64,000 nt of DNA, taken from WHSO01 sp963732875 (GTDB taxonomy: Bacteria > Pseudomonadota > Alphaproteobacteria > SMXQ01). The notes beneath the pieces were generated by a model, which worked only from the letters and a program-made list of their open reading frames with translations, had not been told where the DNA came from and searched no databases. A program made the translations under genes and the position numbers. Below, one piece after another: positions 10,670 through 18,859 of the stretch; the stretch's first letter is position 1; every line of letters begins with the position of its first letter. Location: the NCBI GenBank assembly GCA_963732875.1, contig CAVTBD010000002.1:682001-746000 (forward strand), read 5' to 3'.

Positions 10670-11413
10670 TCAGGTGCGCGGGAAAAACACGTCCCCAGCG
10701 GTGATCCTCTTGAGCGTGCCGCCGCCGAGGTCTAGCACCAGCGCGCCGTCCGCGTCTATGCCGGTAAAGACGCCGTCGAAGCGCGCCGCCTCAAGATGCA
10801 CCGCGATCGCCTCCCCCACGCCCCGGGCGCGTGCGAGCCAGGCCGCGCGCAAGGGCGCGAAGCCCTCGGCCTTGAACGCCTCATAGCGCACGAGAAAGGC
10901 GCGGGCGAAGGCGGCGAGTACCGCATCCGCATCGGCGGTGCCCCCTTCGGCTCGGAGATCGGTCGCGGGATAAGGCGTTCCCTCGGGATGGGCGACGACG
11001 TTGACGCCGACACCCAGCACCAGCACACCGTCACGTTCCGGCACGGCTTCGATCAGCAGGCCGGCGACCTTGGCGCCGCCCACCAGAACGTCGTTGGGCC
11101 ACTTGACCTGTACCCCGGCGCCGTCCGGCAGAAAGTCCGCGAGCGCATCGGCGACGGCGAGCGCGGCGGCGAAGCCCACCGCGCTCGCATCGCGGATGCC
11201 GGCGGGTGGTGCCAGCACCACGGAGAGATGAAGATTGCCTGCGGGACTTGTCCAGCGGCGCCCACGCCGGCCACGGCCGGCGTCCTGGCGCTTCGCGGTG
11301 ATCAGCGTGCCCTCGGATGCGCCCTCGCCCGCCCGAGCCAGCGCCACGTCGTTGGTGCTGCCCGTAACGTCGAGCGCGGTCAGGCGGAAGAAGCCGGGAA
11401 GGTTGAGGCCCAT
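10670..11413 (-). CDS. birA: Biotin-[acetyl-CoA carboxylase] ligase
   Basis: This enzyme activates biotin with ATP and attaches it to the carrier lysine of acetyl-CoA carboxylase (AccB). At 247 residues it is a monofunctional BirA without the N-terminal DNA-binding domain of E. coli BirA, so it should not act as a repressor. The catalytic motifs GRGRRGRRW (biotinyl-AMP loop) and KWPNDVLV are clear, and a short C-terminal SH3-like domain (about 195-247) follows. It is placed 22 bp after nuoN on the same strand, the standard alphaproteobacterial arrangement. Confidence 0.94.
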   Translation of the reverse strand: MGLNLPGFFRLTALDVTGSTNDVALARAGEGASEGTLITAKRQDAGRGRRGRRWTSPAGNLHLSVVLAPPAGIRDASAVGFAAALAVADALADFLPDGAGVQVKWPNDVLVGGAKVAGLLIEAVPERDGVLVLGVGVNVVAHPEGTPYPATDLRAEGGTADADAVLAAFARAFLVRYEAFKAEGFAPLRAAWLARARGVGEAIAVHLEAARFDGVFTGIDADGALVLDLGGGTLKRITAGDVFFPRT

Positions 11414-11435
11414 CGGGCGCGGGCGCGGCGCGCGC

Positions 11436-12887
11436 TCAGCCCGCGAACAGCGACTTGGCGGCAGCGGCGGCGGCGTTCAGCACCGGCGAGGGCGCCAGGA
11501 AGAACAGCGCCGTGAACAGGCCGGTCGCGGTCAGCACCACGCCGATCTCGCGCCCGGGCAGGCGGTCTAAGGCGTCCGCCGGCTCGTCGAAGTACATGAT
11601 CTTGACGATGCGCAGATAGTAGTAGGCCGCCACCACCGAGGCCAGCACGCCGATCACGGCGAGGACGTAAAGCCCGGCCTGAACGGCGGCAAGGAACACG
11701 TAAAGCTTGCCGAAGAAGCCGGCGAGCGGCGGCACGCCCGCGAGCGAGAACATGAACACCGCGAGCGCCAGCGCAAGGCCCGGACGGGTGCGGCCGAGGC
11801 CCTTGAGGTCGTCGATGCCCTCGACCGCGCGGCCGTGGACGCGCATGGAGAGAATCACGGCGAAGGTGCCGGCGGTCATGACGAGGTAAATGGCGAGATA
11901 GATCAGCACGCCCCGCACGCCCGCCTCAGTCCCGGCGGCGAGGCCGACCAGCATGTAGCCGACGTTGCCGATGGAGGAATAGGCCATCAGGCGCTTGATG
12001 TTGGTCTGGTTGATGGCGGCGAAGGCGCCGAGCACCATGGACAGGACGGCGATCAGGATCACCACCTGGTGCCACTGGGCGGCGATATGGCCGAACGGGC
12101 CCGTCAGCACGCGGATGAACAGCGCCATGGCGGCGATCTTGGGAGCGACGGCGAAGAACGCCGTGACCGAGGTCGGTGCGCCCTCGTAGACGTCGGGCGT
12201 CCACATGTGGAACGGCACCGCCGAGATCTTGAAGGCGAGGCCGGCGGTGATGAACACGAGGCCGATCAGGGCGCCGATGCTGCCCCCGGCACCACCCGTC
12301 ACCACCTTGGCGATACCCACGAAACCGGTGGTCCCGGCAAAGCCGTACACCAGCGAGGCGCCGTAGAGCAGCATCCCCGACGACAGCGCGCCGAGGACGA
12401 AATACTTGAGGCCCGCCTCCGAGGAGCGCAGCGAATCGCGCCGGAACGCGGCAGCGACATAGAGCGCGAGGGACTGGAGCTCGAGGCCGACGTAGAGCGC
12501 GATCAGGTCGTTCGCCGAGATCATCATCATCATGCCAACGGTGGCAAGCAGGAACAGGACCGGGTACTCGAAGCGGCCCATGTCCTCGCGCTCGATATAG
12601 GCGAACGACAGGATCACCGCCAGGAGCGTGCCCGACAGCACCAGCACCTTGGTGAAGCGGGCGAAGGTATCGGCGATGAACAGGCCACCGAAGGCATTGG
12701 CCGGCGCGGCGGCGGTGCCCGCCACCAGTCCCATGGCGACCACCAGGACGGCGACCGCGAACCAGCCGATGGTACGGGTCGCGTCGTTGCCGCGGAACAC
12801 GCCGATCAGCAGCAGCGCCATGGCGGAGACCGCGAGGAACAGCTCCGGCAGCGCGGCGGAGAACTCGACGGAAGCCCAGGTTGTCAT
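11436..12887 (-). CDS. nuoN: NADH-quinone oxidoreductase subunit N
   Basis: This is an antiporter-like membrane subunit of respiratory complex I that carries out part of the proton pumping. It has 483 residues with about 14 predicted helices; the conserved stretches ERED, LALYVGLELQSLALYV and LKYFVLGALSSGMLLYG are present, the last with the channel lysine. The start ATG at 12887 overlaps the nuoM stop (ATGA), so the open frame reaching to 13142 is not used. It is the last nuo gene of the operon and is followed directly by birA. Confidence 0.96.
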   Translation of the reverse strand: MTTWASVEFSAALPELFLAVSAMALLLIGVFRGNDATRTIGWFAVAVLVVAMGLVAGTAAAPANAFGGLFIADTFARFTKVLVLSGTLLAVILSFAYIEREDMGRFEYPVLFLLATVGMMMMISANDLIALYVGLELQSLALYVAAAFRRDSLRSSEAGLKYFVLGALSSGMLLYGASLVYGFAGTTGFVGIAKVVTGGAGGSIGALIGLVFITAGLAFKISAVPFHMWTPDVYEGAPTSVTAFFAVAPKIAAMALFIRVLTGPFGHIAAQWHQVVILIAVLSMVLGAFAAINQTNIKRLMAYSSIGNVGYMLVGLAAGTEAGVRGVLIYLAIYLVMTAGTFAVILSMRVHGRAVEGIDDLKGLGRTRPGLALALAVFMFSLAGVPPLAGFFGKLYVFLAAVQAGLYVLAVIGVLASVVAAYYYLRIVKIMYFDEPADALDRLPGREIGVVLTATGLFTALFFLAPSPVLNAAAAAAKSLFAG

Positions 12888-14422
12888 CGCACTCCCCCCA
12901 GACCCAGGGCCGCGGCGTGCCCCTTGGCGACGGCGGCGGCCTTGAGCGCCGCCTGGTAATTGTCGACCACGTTCTGGACCGAGGCGTGGATCAGGTCCAG
13001 GAACGAGGACGGATAGACGCCCATCCAGATCACCGCGATCACGAGCGGCGCGAACACCGCGACCTCGCGCATGTTGAGATCGAGAATGGACTTGAGCTCG
13101 GGCTTGGTGAGCTCGCCGAAGATGACGCGGCGATAGAGCCACAGCATGTAGGCGGCGCCCAGGATCACGCCGGTGGCCGCCAGCGCCGCGACCCAGGTCG
13201 AGACCTGGTAGGCGCCGACCAGCACCAGCAGCTCGCCGACGAAGCCCGAGGTCCCGGGCAGCCCGACCGAGCCCAGCATGAACACCATGAACACCGCGGC
13301 ATAGAGCGGCATGCGATGCACCAGGCCGCCGTAGGTCGCGATCAGGCGCGAATGCATGCGGTCATAGACCACGCCGACGCACAGGAACAGCGCGGCCGAG
13401 ACGACGCCGTGGCTGAGCATCTGGAACACCGCGCCCTCGACGCCCTGCACGTTGAAGGTGAAGATGCCGATGGTGACGAAGCCCATGTGGGCGACCGACG
13501 AGTACGCGATCAGCTTCTTCATGTCCTCCTGGGCCAGCGCCACCAGGGAGGTGTAGATCACCGCGATGATCGAAAGCCCGAAGATCAGCGGCGCGAAGTA
13601 TTCCGAGGCGAGCGGCATCATCGGCAGCGAGAACCGCAGGAAGCCGTAACCGCCCATCTTCAGGAGCACGCCCGCCAGGATCACCGAGCCCGCGGTCGGC
13701 GCCTCGACGTGGGCGTCGGGCAGCCAGGTATGGAGCGGCCACATCGGCACCTTGACCGCGAACGAGGCGAAGAACGCCAGCCACAGCCAGATCTGCATCT
13801 GGCGCGGGAAGGTGAACTTCATCAGGGTCGGGATGTCGGTGGAATTGGCCGTGTAGTAGATGGCGAGGATCGCCACCAGCATCAGCACCGAGCCGAGCAG
13901 CGTGTAGAGGAAGAACTTGAACGCCGAGTAGACCCGGCGCGGCCCGCCCCATATCCCGATGATCAGGAACATCGGGATCAGCACGCCCTCGAAGAACAGG
14001 TAGAACAGCACCAGGTCAAGAGCGCAGAACATGCCGATCATCAGGGTCTCGAGGACCAGGAAGGCGATCATGTACTCGCGCACGCGATCCTTGATCGCCT
14101 CCCAGCTCGCGAGCACGCAGAGCGGCGTCAGGAACGCCGACAGCACCACGAAGAACACCGAGATGCCGTCCACACCCATGTGGTAGCTGATGTTGAAGGC
14201 GGGTATCCAGTCGGCCCGCTCCTCGAGCTGGAACGCCGCCGTCTTGGGATCGAAGTTGGCCCACACCATCAGGGCGAGGACGAGCGTGATCAGCGAGGTC
14301 CATAGCGCCACGTTGCGGGCGTTGCGCGCGACTACGTCGGGCTCGCCCCGGACCATGAGCACGAAGGCGGCCCCGATCAGGGGCACGAAGGTAGTGAGCG
14401 AGAGAAGCGGCCAGCCGTGCAT
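12884..14422 (-). CDS. nuoM: NADH-quinone oxidoreductase subunit M
   Basis: This is the second antiporter-like proton-pumping subunit of complex I, 512 residues and about 14 helices. The first half has YMIAFLVLETLMIGMFCALD, which contains the essential channel glutamate, and the middle has FAVKVPMWPLHTWLPDAHVEAPTAGS-type sequence with the conserved lysine and histidine. I place the start at ATG 14422 (MHGWPLLSLTTF), 4 bp after the nuoL stop; the longer frame to 14470 lies inside nuoL. The stop overlaps the nuoN start by four bases. Confidence 0.96.
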   Translation of the reverse strand: MHGWPLLSLTTFVPLIGAAFVLMVRGEPDVVARNARNVALWTSLITLVLALMVWANFDPKTAAFQLEERADWIPAFNISYHMGVDGISVFFVVLSAFLTPLCVLASWEAIKDRVREYMIAFLVLETLMIGMFCALDLVLFYLFFEGVLIPMFLIIGIWGGPRRVYSAFKFFLYTLLGSVLMLVAILAIYYTANSTDIPTLMKFTFPRQMQIWLWLAFFASFAVKVPMWPLHTWLPDAHVEAPTAGSVILAGVLLKMGGYGFLRFSLPMMPLASEYFAPLIFGLSIIAVIYTSLVALAQEDMKKLIAYSSVAHMGFVTIGIFTFNVQGVEGAVFQMLSHGVVSAALFLCVGVVYDRMHSRLIATYGGLVHRMPLYAAVFMVFMLGSVGLPGTSGFVGELLVLVGAYQVSTWVAALAATGVILGAAYMLWLYRRVIFGELTKPELKSILDLNMREVAVFAPLVIAVIWMGVYPSSFLDLIHASVQNVVDNYQAALKAAAVAKGHAAALGLGGVR

Positions 14423-14426
14423 CGTC

Positions 14427-16352
14427 CTACCTCGCGAACAGATAGTAGGAGACGAACACGGCGACACCAATCAGCATGGCGAAGGCGTAGTGATACAAGT
14501 AGCCGGACTGGAGCCGGGCCGCGCGCCGCGCTACGTCGATGGTGACCGCGGCGATGCCGTTGGGGCCGAAGCCGTCGATCATGCGGCCGTCGCCGCCGAT
14601 CCACAGGCTACGGCCGATCCACTTGGCGGGCCGCACGAACAGGAAGTCGTAGAGCTCGTCGAAGTACCACTTGTTGAGCAGGAAGCGGTACATCTCCGGG
14701 AAGTTCTCGGCGAGCCGCACCGGGGTCTCCGGCCGGCGGATGTAGAAGTACCAGGCGACCAGGATGCCCAAGAGCGCGACGCCGAGCGGCAGCGTGCCGG
14801 CCCACAGCGGCACGTGATGAACCTCGTGGGGGCCGAGATGGCGCGCCGCGACATAGAGCGACTTGCCCCAGAACGCGGCCAAGTCCTCGCCGGTGAACAG
14901 GCCCGACAGTACCATGCCCGAGAACGCCGCGCCTACCGCCAGCACGCCCATGGGAACGGTCATCCACAGGGGCGATTCGTGGACGTGGTGCAGTACCTCG
15001 TGATCGGCGCGGCTCTCGCCATGGAAGGTCATGAACAGGAGCCGCCACGAATAGAACGCCGTCATGGCCGCGGCGATCACGCCCATCCAGTAGGCGTACT
15101 GGCCGACGCCGGTATGGGCGGCATAGGCCGATTCGATGATCAGGTCCTTCGAGTAGTAGCCCGCGAACAGCGGCAGCCCGCCGAGCGCCAGCGAGCCGAT
15201 CCACATGTAGGTGTAGGTGAGCGGGATCTTGCGCCAGATGCCGCCCATCTTGCGCATGTCCTGCTCGTCGGACATGGCGTGGATCACCGAGCCAGCGCCG
15301 AGGAACAGCAGCGCCTTGAAGAAGGCATGGGTGGTGAGATGGAAGATCGCCGCCGAATAGGCCGAGCTGCCGGCCGCGAAGAACATGTAGCCGAGCTGGG
15401 AGCAGGTCGAATAGGCGATCACGCGCTTGATGTCGTTCTGCACCAGGCCGACGGAGGCGGCGAAGAAGGCGGTGGTCGCCCCCACCACCGTCACCACCGT
15501 GAGCGCGGTGTCGGAATACTCGAACATCGGCGAGAGCCGGCACACCATGAACACGCCCGCGGTCACCATGGTCGCGGCATGGATCAGCGCCGAGACCGGG
15601 GTCGGGCCCTCCATGGCGTCCGGCAGCCAGGTATGCAGGCCGAGCTGGGCCGACTTGCCCATGGCGCCGAAGAACAGCAGCAGGCACAGCGTGGTCATGA
15701 TGTTGAACGAGTGGCCGAGGAACACGAACGACTTGCCGGCCACGCCGGGGACCGCCTGGAACACGGTGTCGAAGCTCACCGCGTTGAACACCAGGAAGGT
15801 GCCGAAGATGCCCAGCGCGAAGCCGAAGTCGCCGACGCGGTTGACCAGGAACGCCTTGATGGCGGCGGCATTGGCGGAGGGCCGGTCGTACCAGAAGCCG
15901 ATCAGCAGGTAGGAGGCAAGGCCCACACCTTCCCAGCCGAAGTACATCTGCACGAAGTTGTCGCTGGTCACCAGCATCAGCATGAAGAAGGTGAACAGCG
16001 ACAGGTAGGAGAAGAACCGCGGGATCGACTTGTCGTGGGCCATGTAGCCGAACGAGTAGACGTGGACCATGGCGGAGACCACCGTCACCACCATGCACAT
16101 CACCGCCGAGAGCGTATCGAAGCGCAACGCCCAGCCCGCCTCGAAGGTGCCGGCGGTGATCCAGCGCATCACCTCGACGCTGACGGGATGCCCGCCCACG
16201 GCGACGTGGAAGAAGGATACGACCGCCAGCAGGGCCGACAGCAGCAGCGCCCCCGTGGTCACCCACTGGGACGCACGGTCGCCAATCAGCCGGCCGAACA
16301 GGCCGGCGATGATGGCGCCAAGCAGCGGAAGGAAGACGATCGCCGAATACAT
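14427..16352 (-). CDS. nuoL: NADH-quinone oxidoreductase subunit L
   Basis: This is the distal antiporter-like subunit of complex I, 641 residues, with about 16 helices. The long amphipathic lateral helix and final helix expected in NuoL are present in the C-terminal 130 residues (ending LIGVAVFVSYYLFAR). The central conserved block HTWLPDAMEGPTPVSALIHAATMVTAG is intact and carries the channel histidines; lysine and glutamate residues of the proton path lie before it (FFGWEGVGLASYLLIGFW). The ATG at 16352 is 2 bases after the nuoK stop. Confidence 0.96.
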   Translation of the reverse strand: MYSAIVFLPLLGAIIAGLFGRLIGDRASQWVTTGALLLSALLAVVSFFHVAVGGHPVSVEVMRWITAGTFEAGWALRFDTLSAVMCMVVTVVSAMVHVYSFGYMAHDKSIPRFFSYLSLFTFFMLMLVTSDNFVQMYFGWEGVGLASYLLIGFWYDRPSANAAAIKAFLVNRVGDFGFALGIFGTFLVFNAVSFDTVFQAVPGVAGKSFVFLGHSFNIMTTLCLLLFFGAMGKSAQLGLHTWLPDAMEGPTPVSALIHAATMVTAGVFMVCRLSPMFEYSDTALTVVTVVGATTAFFAASVGLVQNDIKRVIAYSTCSQLGYMFFAAGSSAYSAAIFHLTTHAFFKALLFLGAGSVIHAMSDEQDMRKMGGIWRKIPLTYTYMWIGSLALGGLPLFAGYYSKDLIIESAYAAHTGVGQYAYWMGVIAAAMTAFYSWRLLFMTFHGESRADHEVLHHVHESPLWMTVPMGVLAVGAAFSGMVLSGLFTGEDLAAFWGKSLYVAARHLGPHEVHHVPLWAGTLPLGVALLGILVAWYFYIRRPETPVRLAENFPEMYRFLLNKWYFDELYDFLFVRPAKWIGRSLWIGGDGRMIDGFGPNGIAAVTIDVARRAARLQSGYLYHYAFAMLIGVAVFVSYYLFAR

Positions 16353-16354
16353 CG

Positions 16355-16666
16355 TTAACCCTTGAGCCGATTGATGTCCTCGACCGCGATGGAGCCGCGG
16401 TTACGGAAATAGACGACGAGGATGGCGAGGCCGATGGCCGCCTCCGCCGCCGCCACGGTGAGGACGAACATGGCGAATATCTGGCCGACCAGATCGCCCA
16501 GGTGGGTCGAAAACGCCACGAGGTTGATGTTGACGGCCAGCAGCATCAGCTCGATCGACATCAGGATGATGATGACGTTCTTGCGGTTGAGGAAGATGCC
16601 GAATACGCCGAGGGTGAACAGGACTGCGGCGACCGTCAGGTAATGGGCGAGCGTGATCTGGAGCAT
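16355..16666 (-). CDS. nuoK: NADH-quinone oxidoreductase subunit K
   Basis: This small membrane subunit of complex I has 103 residues and three helices. The two buried glutamates important for proton transfer are seen in MSIELMLLAVNINLVAF and AAAEAAIGLAILV. The C-terminal VEDINRLKG is the usual end. It lies between nuoJ (1 bp upstream) and nuoL (2 bp downstream), so translation along this part of the operon is probably coupled. Confidence 0.96.
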   Translation of the reverse strand: MLQITLAHYLTVAAVLFTLGVFGIFLNRKNVIIILMSIELMLLAVNINLVAFSTHLGDLVGQIFAMFVLTVAAAEAAIGLAILVVYFRNRGSIAVEDINRLKG

Positions 16667-16667
16667 G

Positions 16668-17282
16668 TCAGATGCCCTTCCCCATCGGCACGTCCTTGAC
16701 CTCGACCGATTCGGACCGCGTGCGACCGACCTGGGCGGCGATCTTCTGGCGGCGCACGCCGGGACGGGCGCGGAGCGTCAGCACGATGGCGCCGATCATG
16801 GCAACCAGCAGGATCAGGCCCGCCGTCTGGAACAGGTAGACGTACCTGGTGTAGAGCAGCCGGCCGAGGGCCTCGGTATTGGTGGCCTGGGCGAGCGCCG
16901 GTATCTTGGCGGCGAGCAGCCCGGCGGCGTCGGGCGCCGTGGCCCAGCTGCCGATAACGAACACCAGTTCCACCAGCAGAATGATGCCGACCAGCGCACC
17001 CACCGGCAGGTACTGCAGGAAGCCCTGGCGCAGCGCGACGAAGTTGATGTCGAGCATCATCACGACAAACAGGAACAGCACTGCGACCGCACCGACGTAG
17101 ACGATCACGAGGATGAAGGCGAGGAACTCGGCGCCCATCAGCACGAACAACCCCGCCGCGTTGAAGAAGGCAAGGATCAGGAACAGCACCGAGTGCACGG
17201 GATTGCGCGCGGCGATCACCATGACGCCGGCGGCAATGACGATGAAGGAGAAGAGATAGAAGGCGAGCGCAGGCAGGATCAC
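16668..17282 (-). CDS. nuoJ: NADH-quinone oxidoreductase subunit J
   Basis: This complex I membrane subunit has 204 residues and five predicted helices; LVIVYVGAVAVLFLFVVMML is the conserved third helix with its pi-bulge region. The start needs a decision: I use GTG at 17282 (VILPALAFYLFSF) because GGGAGGG stands about 5 bases upstream, whereas the open frame to 17366 adds an arginine-rich, non-family sequence. The charged tail (RSESVEVKDVPMGKGI) is longer than in E. coli NuoJ. It lies 58 bp after nuoI. Confidence 0.94.
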   Translation of the reverse strand: MILPALAFYLFSFIVIAAGVMVIAARNPVHSVLFLILAFFNAAGLFVLMGAEFLAFILVIVYVGAVAVLFLFVVMMLDINFVALRQGFLQYLPVGALVGIILLVELVFVIGSWATAPDAAGLLAAKIPALAQATNTEALGRLLYTRYVYLFQTAGLILLVAMIGAIVLTLRARPGVRRQKIAAQVGRTRSESVEVKDVPMGKGI

Positions 17283-17340
17283 CGGTCCCTCCCCCGTGCG
17301 CTCTCGATATCCCCCGGCATATGCACCCCTTTGGCCTCGG

Positions 17341-17829
17341 TCATCTGTACGGCGCGTCGGCCGCAAGGCGCTGGGCGATCTCGTTTTCCCAGCGGTCGCC
17401 GTTGGCCAGCAGCTTTTCCTTGTTGTACATGAGCTCTTCGCGGGTCTCGGTGGCGAACTCGAAGTTCGGCCCCTCGACGATGGCGTCCACCGGGCAGGAT
17501 TCCTCGCAGAACCCGCAGTAGATGCACTTGGTCATGTCGATATCGTAACGGGTCGTGCGGCGCGAGCCGTCGGCGCGGGGCTCGGCCTCGATGGTGATGG
17601 CCTGGGCGGGGCAGATCGCTTCGCACAGCTTGCAGGCGATACAGCGCTCCTCGCCCGTGGGATAACGCCGAAGCGCATGCTCGCCGCGGAAGCGCGGGCT
17701 CAGGATGCCCTTCTCGTAGGGGTAATTGAGCGTGACCTTGCGCTTGAAGAAGTACTTCAGCGTCAGCCACATGCCCGCCACCAGCTCCCGCAGGATCAGG
17801 CCCTTCGCGCTTTGCATGATCATCGACAT
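17341..17829 (-). CDS. nuoI: NADH-quinone oxidoreductase subunit I
   Basis: This peripheral-arm subunit of complex I carries clusters N6a and N6b, which pass electrons towards NuoB. Two ferredoxin-type motifs are intact: CIACKLCEAICP and CIYCGFCEESCP, eight cysteines for two [4Fe-4S] clusters. The product has 162 residues with an N-terminal amphipathic stretch that rests on the membrane (LILRELVAGMWLTLKYFF). The start at ATG 17829 (MSMIMQ) is supported by GGGGAAGGGGAC upstream; an in-frame ATG two codons later is an alternative. Confidence 0.95.
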   Translation of the reverse strand: MSMIMQSAKGLILRELVAGMWLTLKYFFKRKVTLNYPYEKGILSPRFRGEHALRRYPTGEERCIACKLCEAICPAQAITIEAEPRADGSRRTTRYDIDMTKCIYCGFCEESCPVDAIVEGPNFEFATETREELMYNKEKLLANGDRWENEIAQRLAADAPYR

Positions 17830-17848
17830 GGCGTCCCCTTCCCCGCGC

Positions 17849-18859
17849 TCACTTCGGCAGCCAGCCGAATCCGACCAGCACACCCGCCGTGACGATCACC
17901 CACACCAACGATAGCGGCAGGAACACCTTCCAGCCGAGGCGCATGAGCTGGTCATAGCGGAAGCGCGGGAAGGTCGCGCGGACCCACAGGAACACGAACA
18001 GGATGAAGGCGATCTTGAGCGCGAACCACACCACGCCCGGAATCCAGGTAAACGGCGCCACGTTGATCGGCGGCAGCCAGCCCCCCAGGAACAAGATGGT
18101 GGTGATCGCGCTCATGACGATCATGTTGGCATACTCGCCGAGCATGAACAGCGCGAACGGCATCGCCGAATACTCGACGTTGTAGCCCGCCACCAGCTCG
18201 GCCTCGGCCTCGGGCAGGTCGAATGGCGCGCGGTTGGTTTCGGCCAGCGCCGAGATGAAGAACACGATGAACATGGGCAGCAGCGGCAGCGCGAACCACA
18301 GGTGACGCTGGGCCTCGACGATGCGCGACAGGTTGAGTGAGCCCACGCACAGCAGCACCGAGATGATGACGAAGCCGATGGAGATCTCGTAGGAGACCAT
18401 CTGGGCGGCCGAGCGCAGCGCGCCGAGGAAGGCGTATTTCGAGTTGGACGCCCAGCCCGACATGATGATGCCATAAACGCCGAGGGACGAGATCGCGAAC
18501 AGATAGAGCACGCCGACGTTGATGTCGGCGAGCACCATGCCGGCGTCGAACGGGATCACCGCCCAGGCCAGCAGCGCGAGGCTGAAGGTGACCATCGGCG
18601 CCAGCACGAACACGACCTTGTTGGCACCGGCCGGGACCACGGTCTCCTTGAGCAGCATCTTGAGGCCGTCGGCGATCGGCTGCAGCAGGCCGAACGGACC
18701 GACCACGTTGGGTCCCTTGCGTAGCTGCATGGCCGCGATCACCTTGCGCTCGGCGAGCGTGAGGTAGGCTACGGCAATCAGCAGCGGCACCAGGATCGCG
18801 ACGATCTGGGCGACGATGATGGCGCCCGGCAGCAGGTATCCGTTCCAGAGATCAGCCAT
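17849..18859 (-). CDS. nuoH: NADH-quinone oxidoreductase subunit H
   Basis: This membrane subunit of complex I forms much of the quinone-binding chamber at the junction with the peripheral arm. It has 336 residues and about eight helices. The conserved ERKVIAAMQLRKGPN loop and the acidic ETNRAPFDLPEAEAELVAGYN loop are both complete. The ATG at 18859 overlaps the end of nuoG by eight bases; the longer frame to 18925 is inside nuoG. Spacing to nuoI is 19 bp. Confidence 0.96.
   Translation of the reverse strand: MADLWNGYLLPGAIIVAQIVAILVPLLIAVAYLTLAERKVIAAMQLRKGPNVVGPFGLLQPIADGLKMLLKETVVPAGANKVVFVLAPMVTFSLALLAWAVIPFDAGMVLADINVGVLYLFAISSLGVYGIIMSGWASNSKYAFLGALRSAAQMVSYEISIGFVIISVLLCVGSLNLSRIVEAQRHLWFALPLLPMFIVFFISALAETNRAPFDLPEAEAELVAGYNVEYSAMPFALFMLGEYANMIVMSAITTILFLGGWLPPINVAPFTWIPGVVWFALKIAFILFVFLWVRATFPRFRYDQLMRLGWKVFLPLSLVWVIVTAGVLVGFGWLPK

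Noticed and set aside
12881..16358. Long plus-strand open frames across nuoM and nuoL, rich in His/Arg/Asp
   Set aside because: These are mirror frames of strongly conserved membrane proteins; the composition is that of reversed hydrophobic codons.
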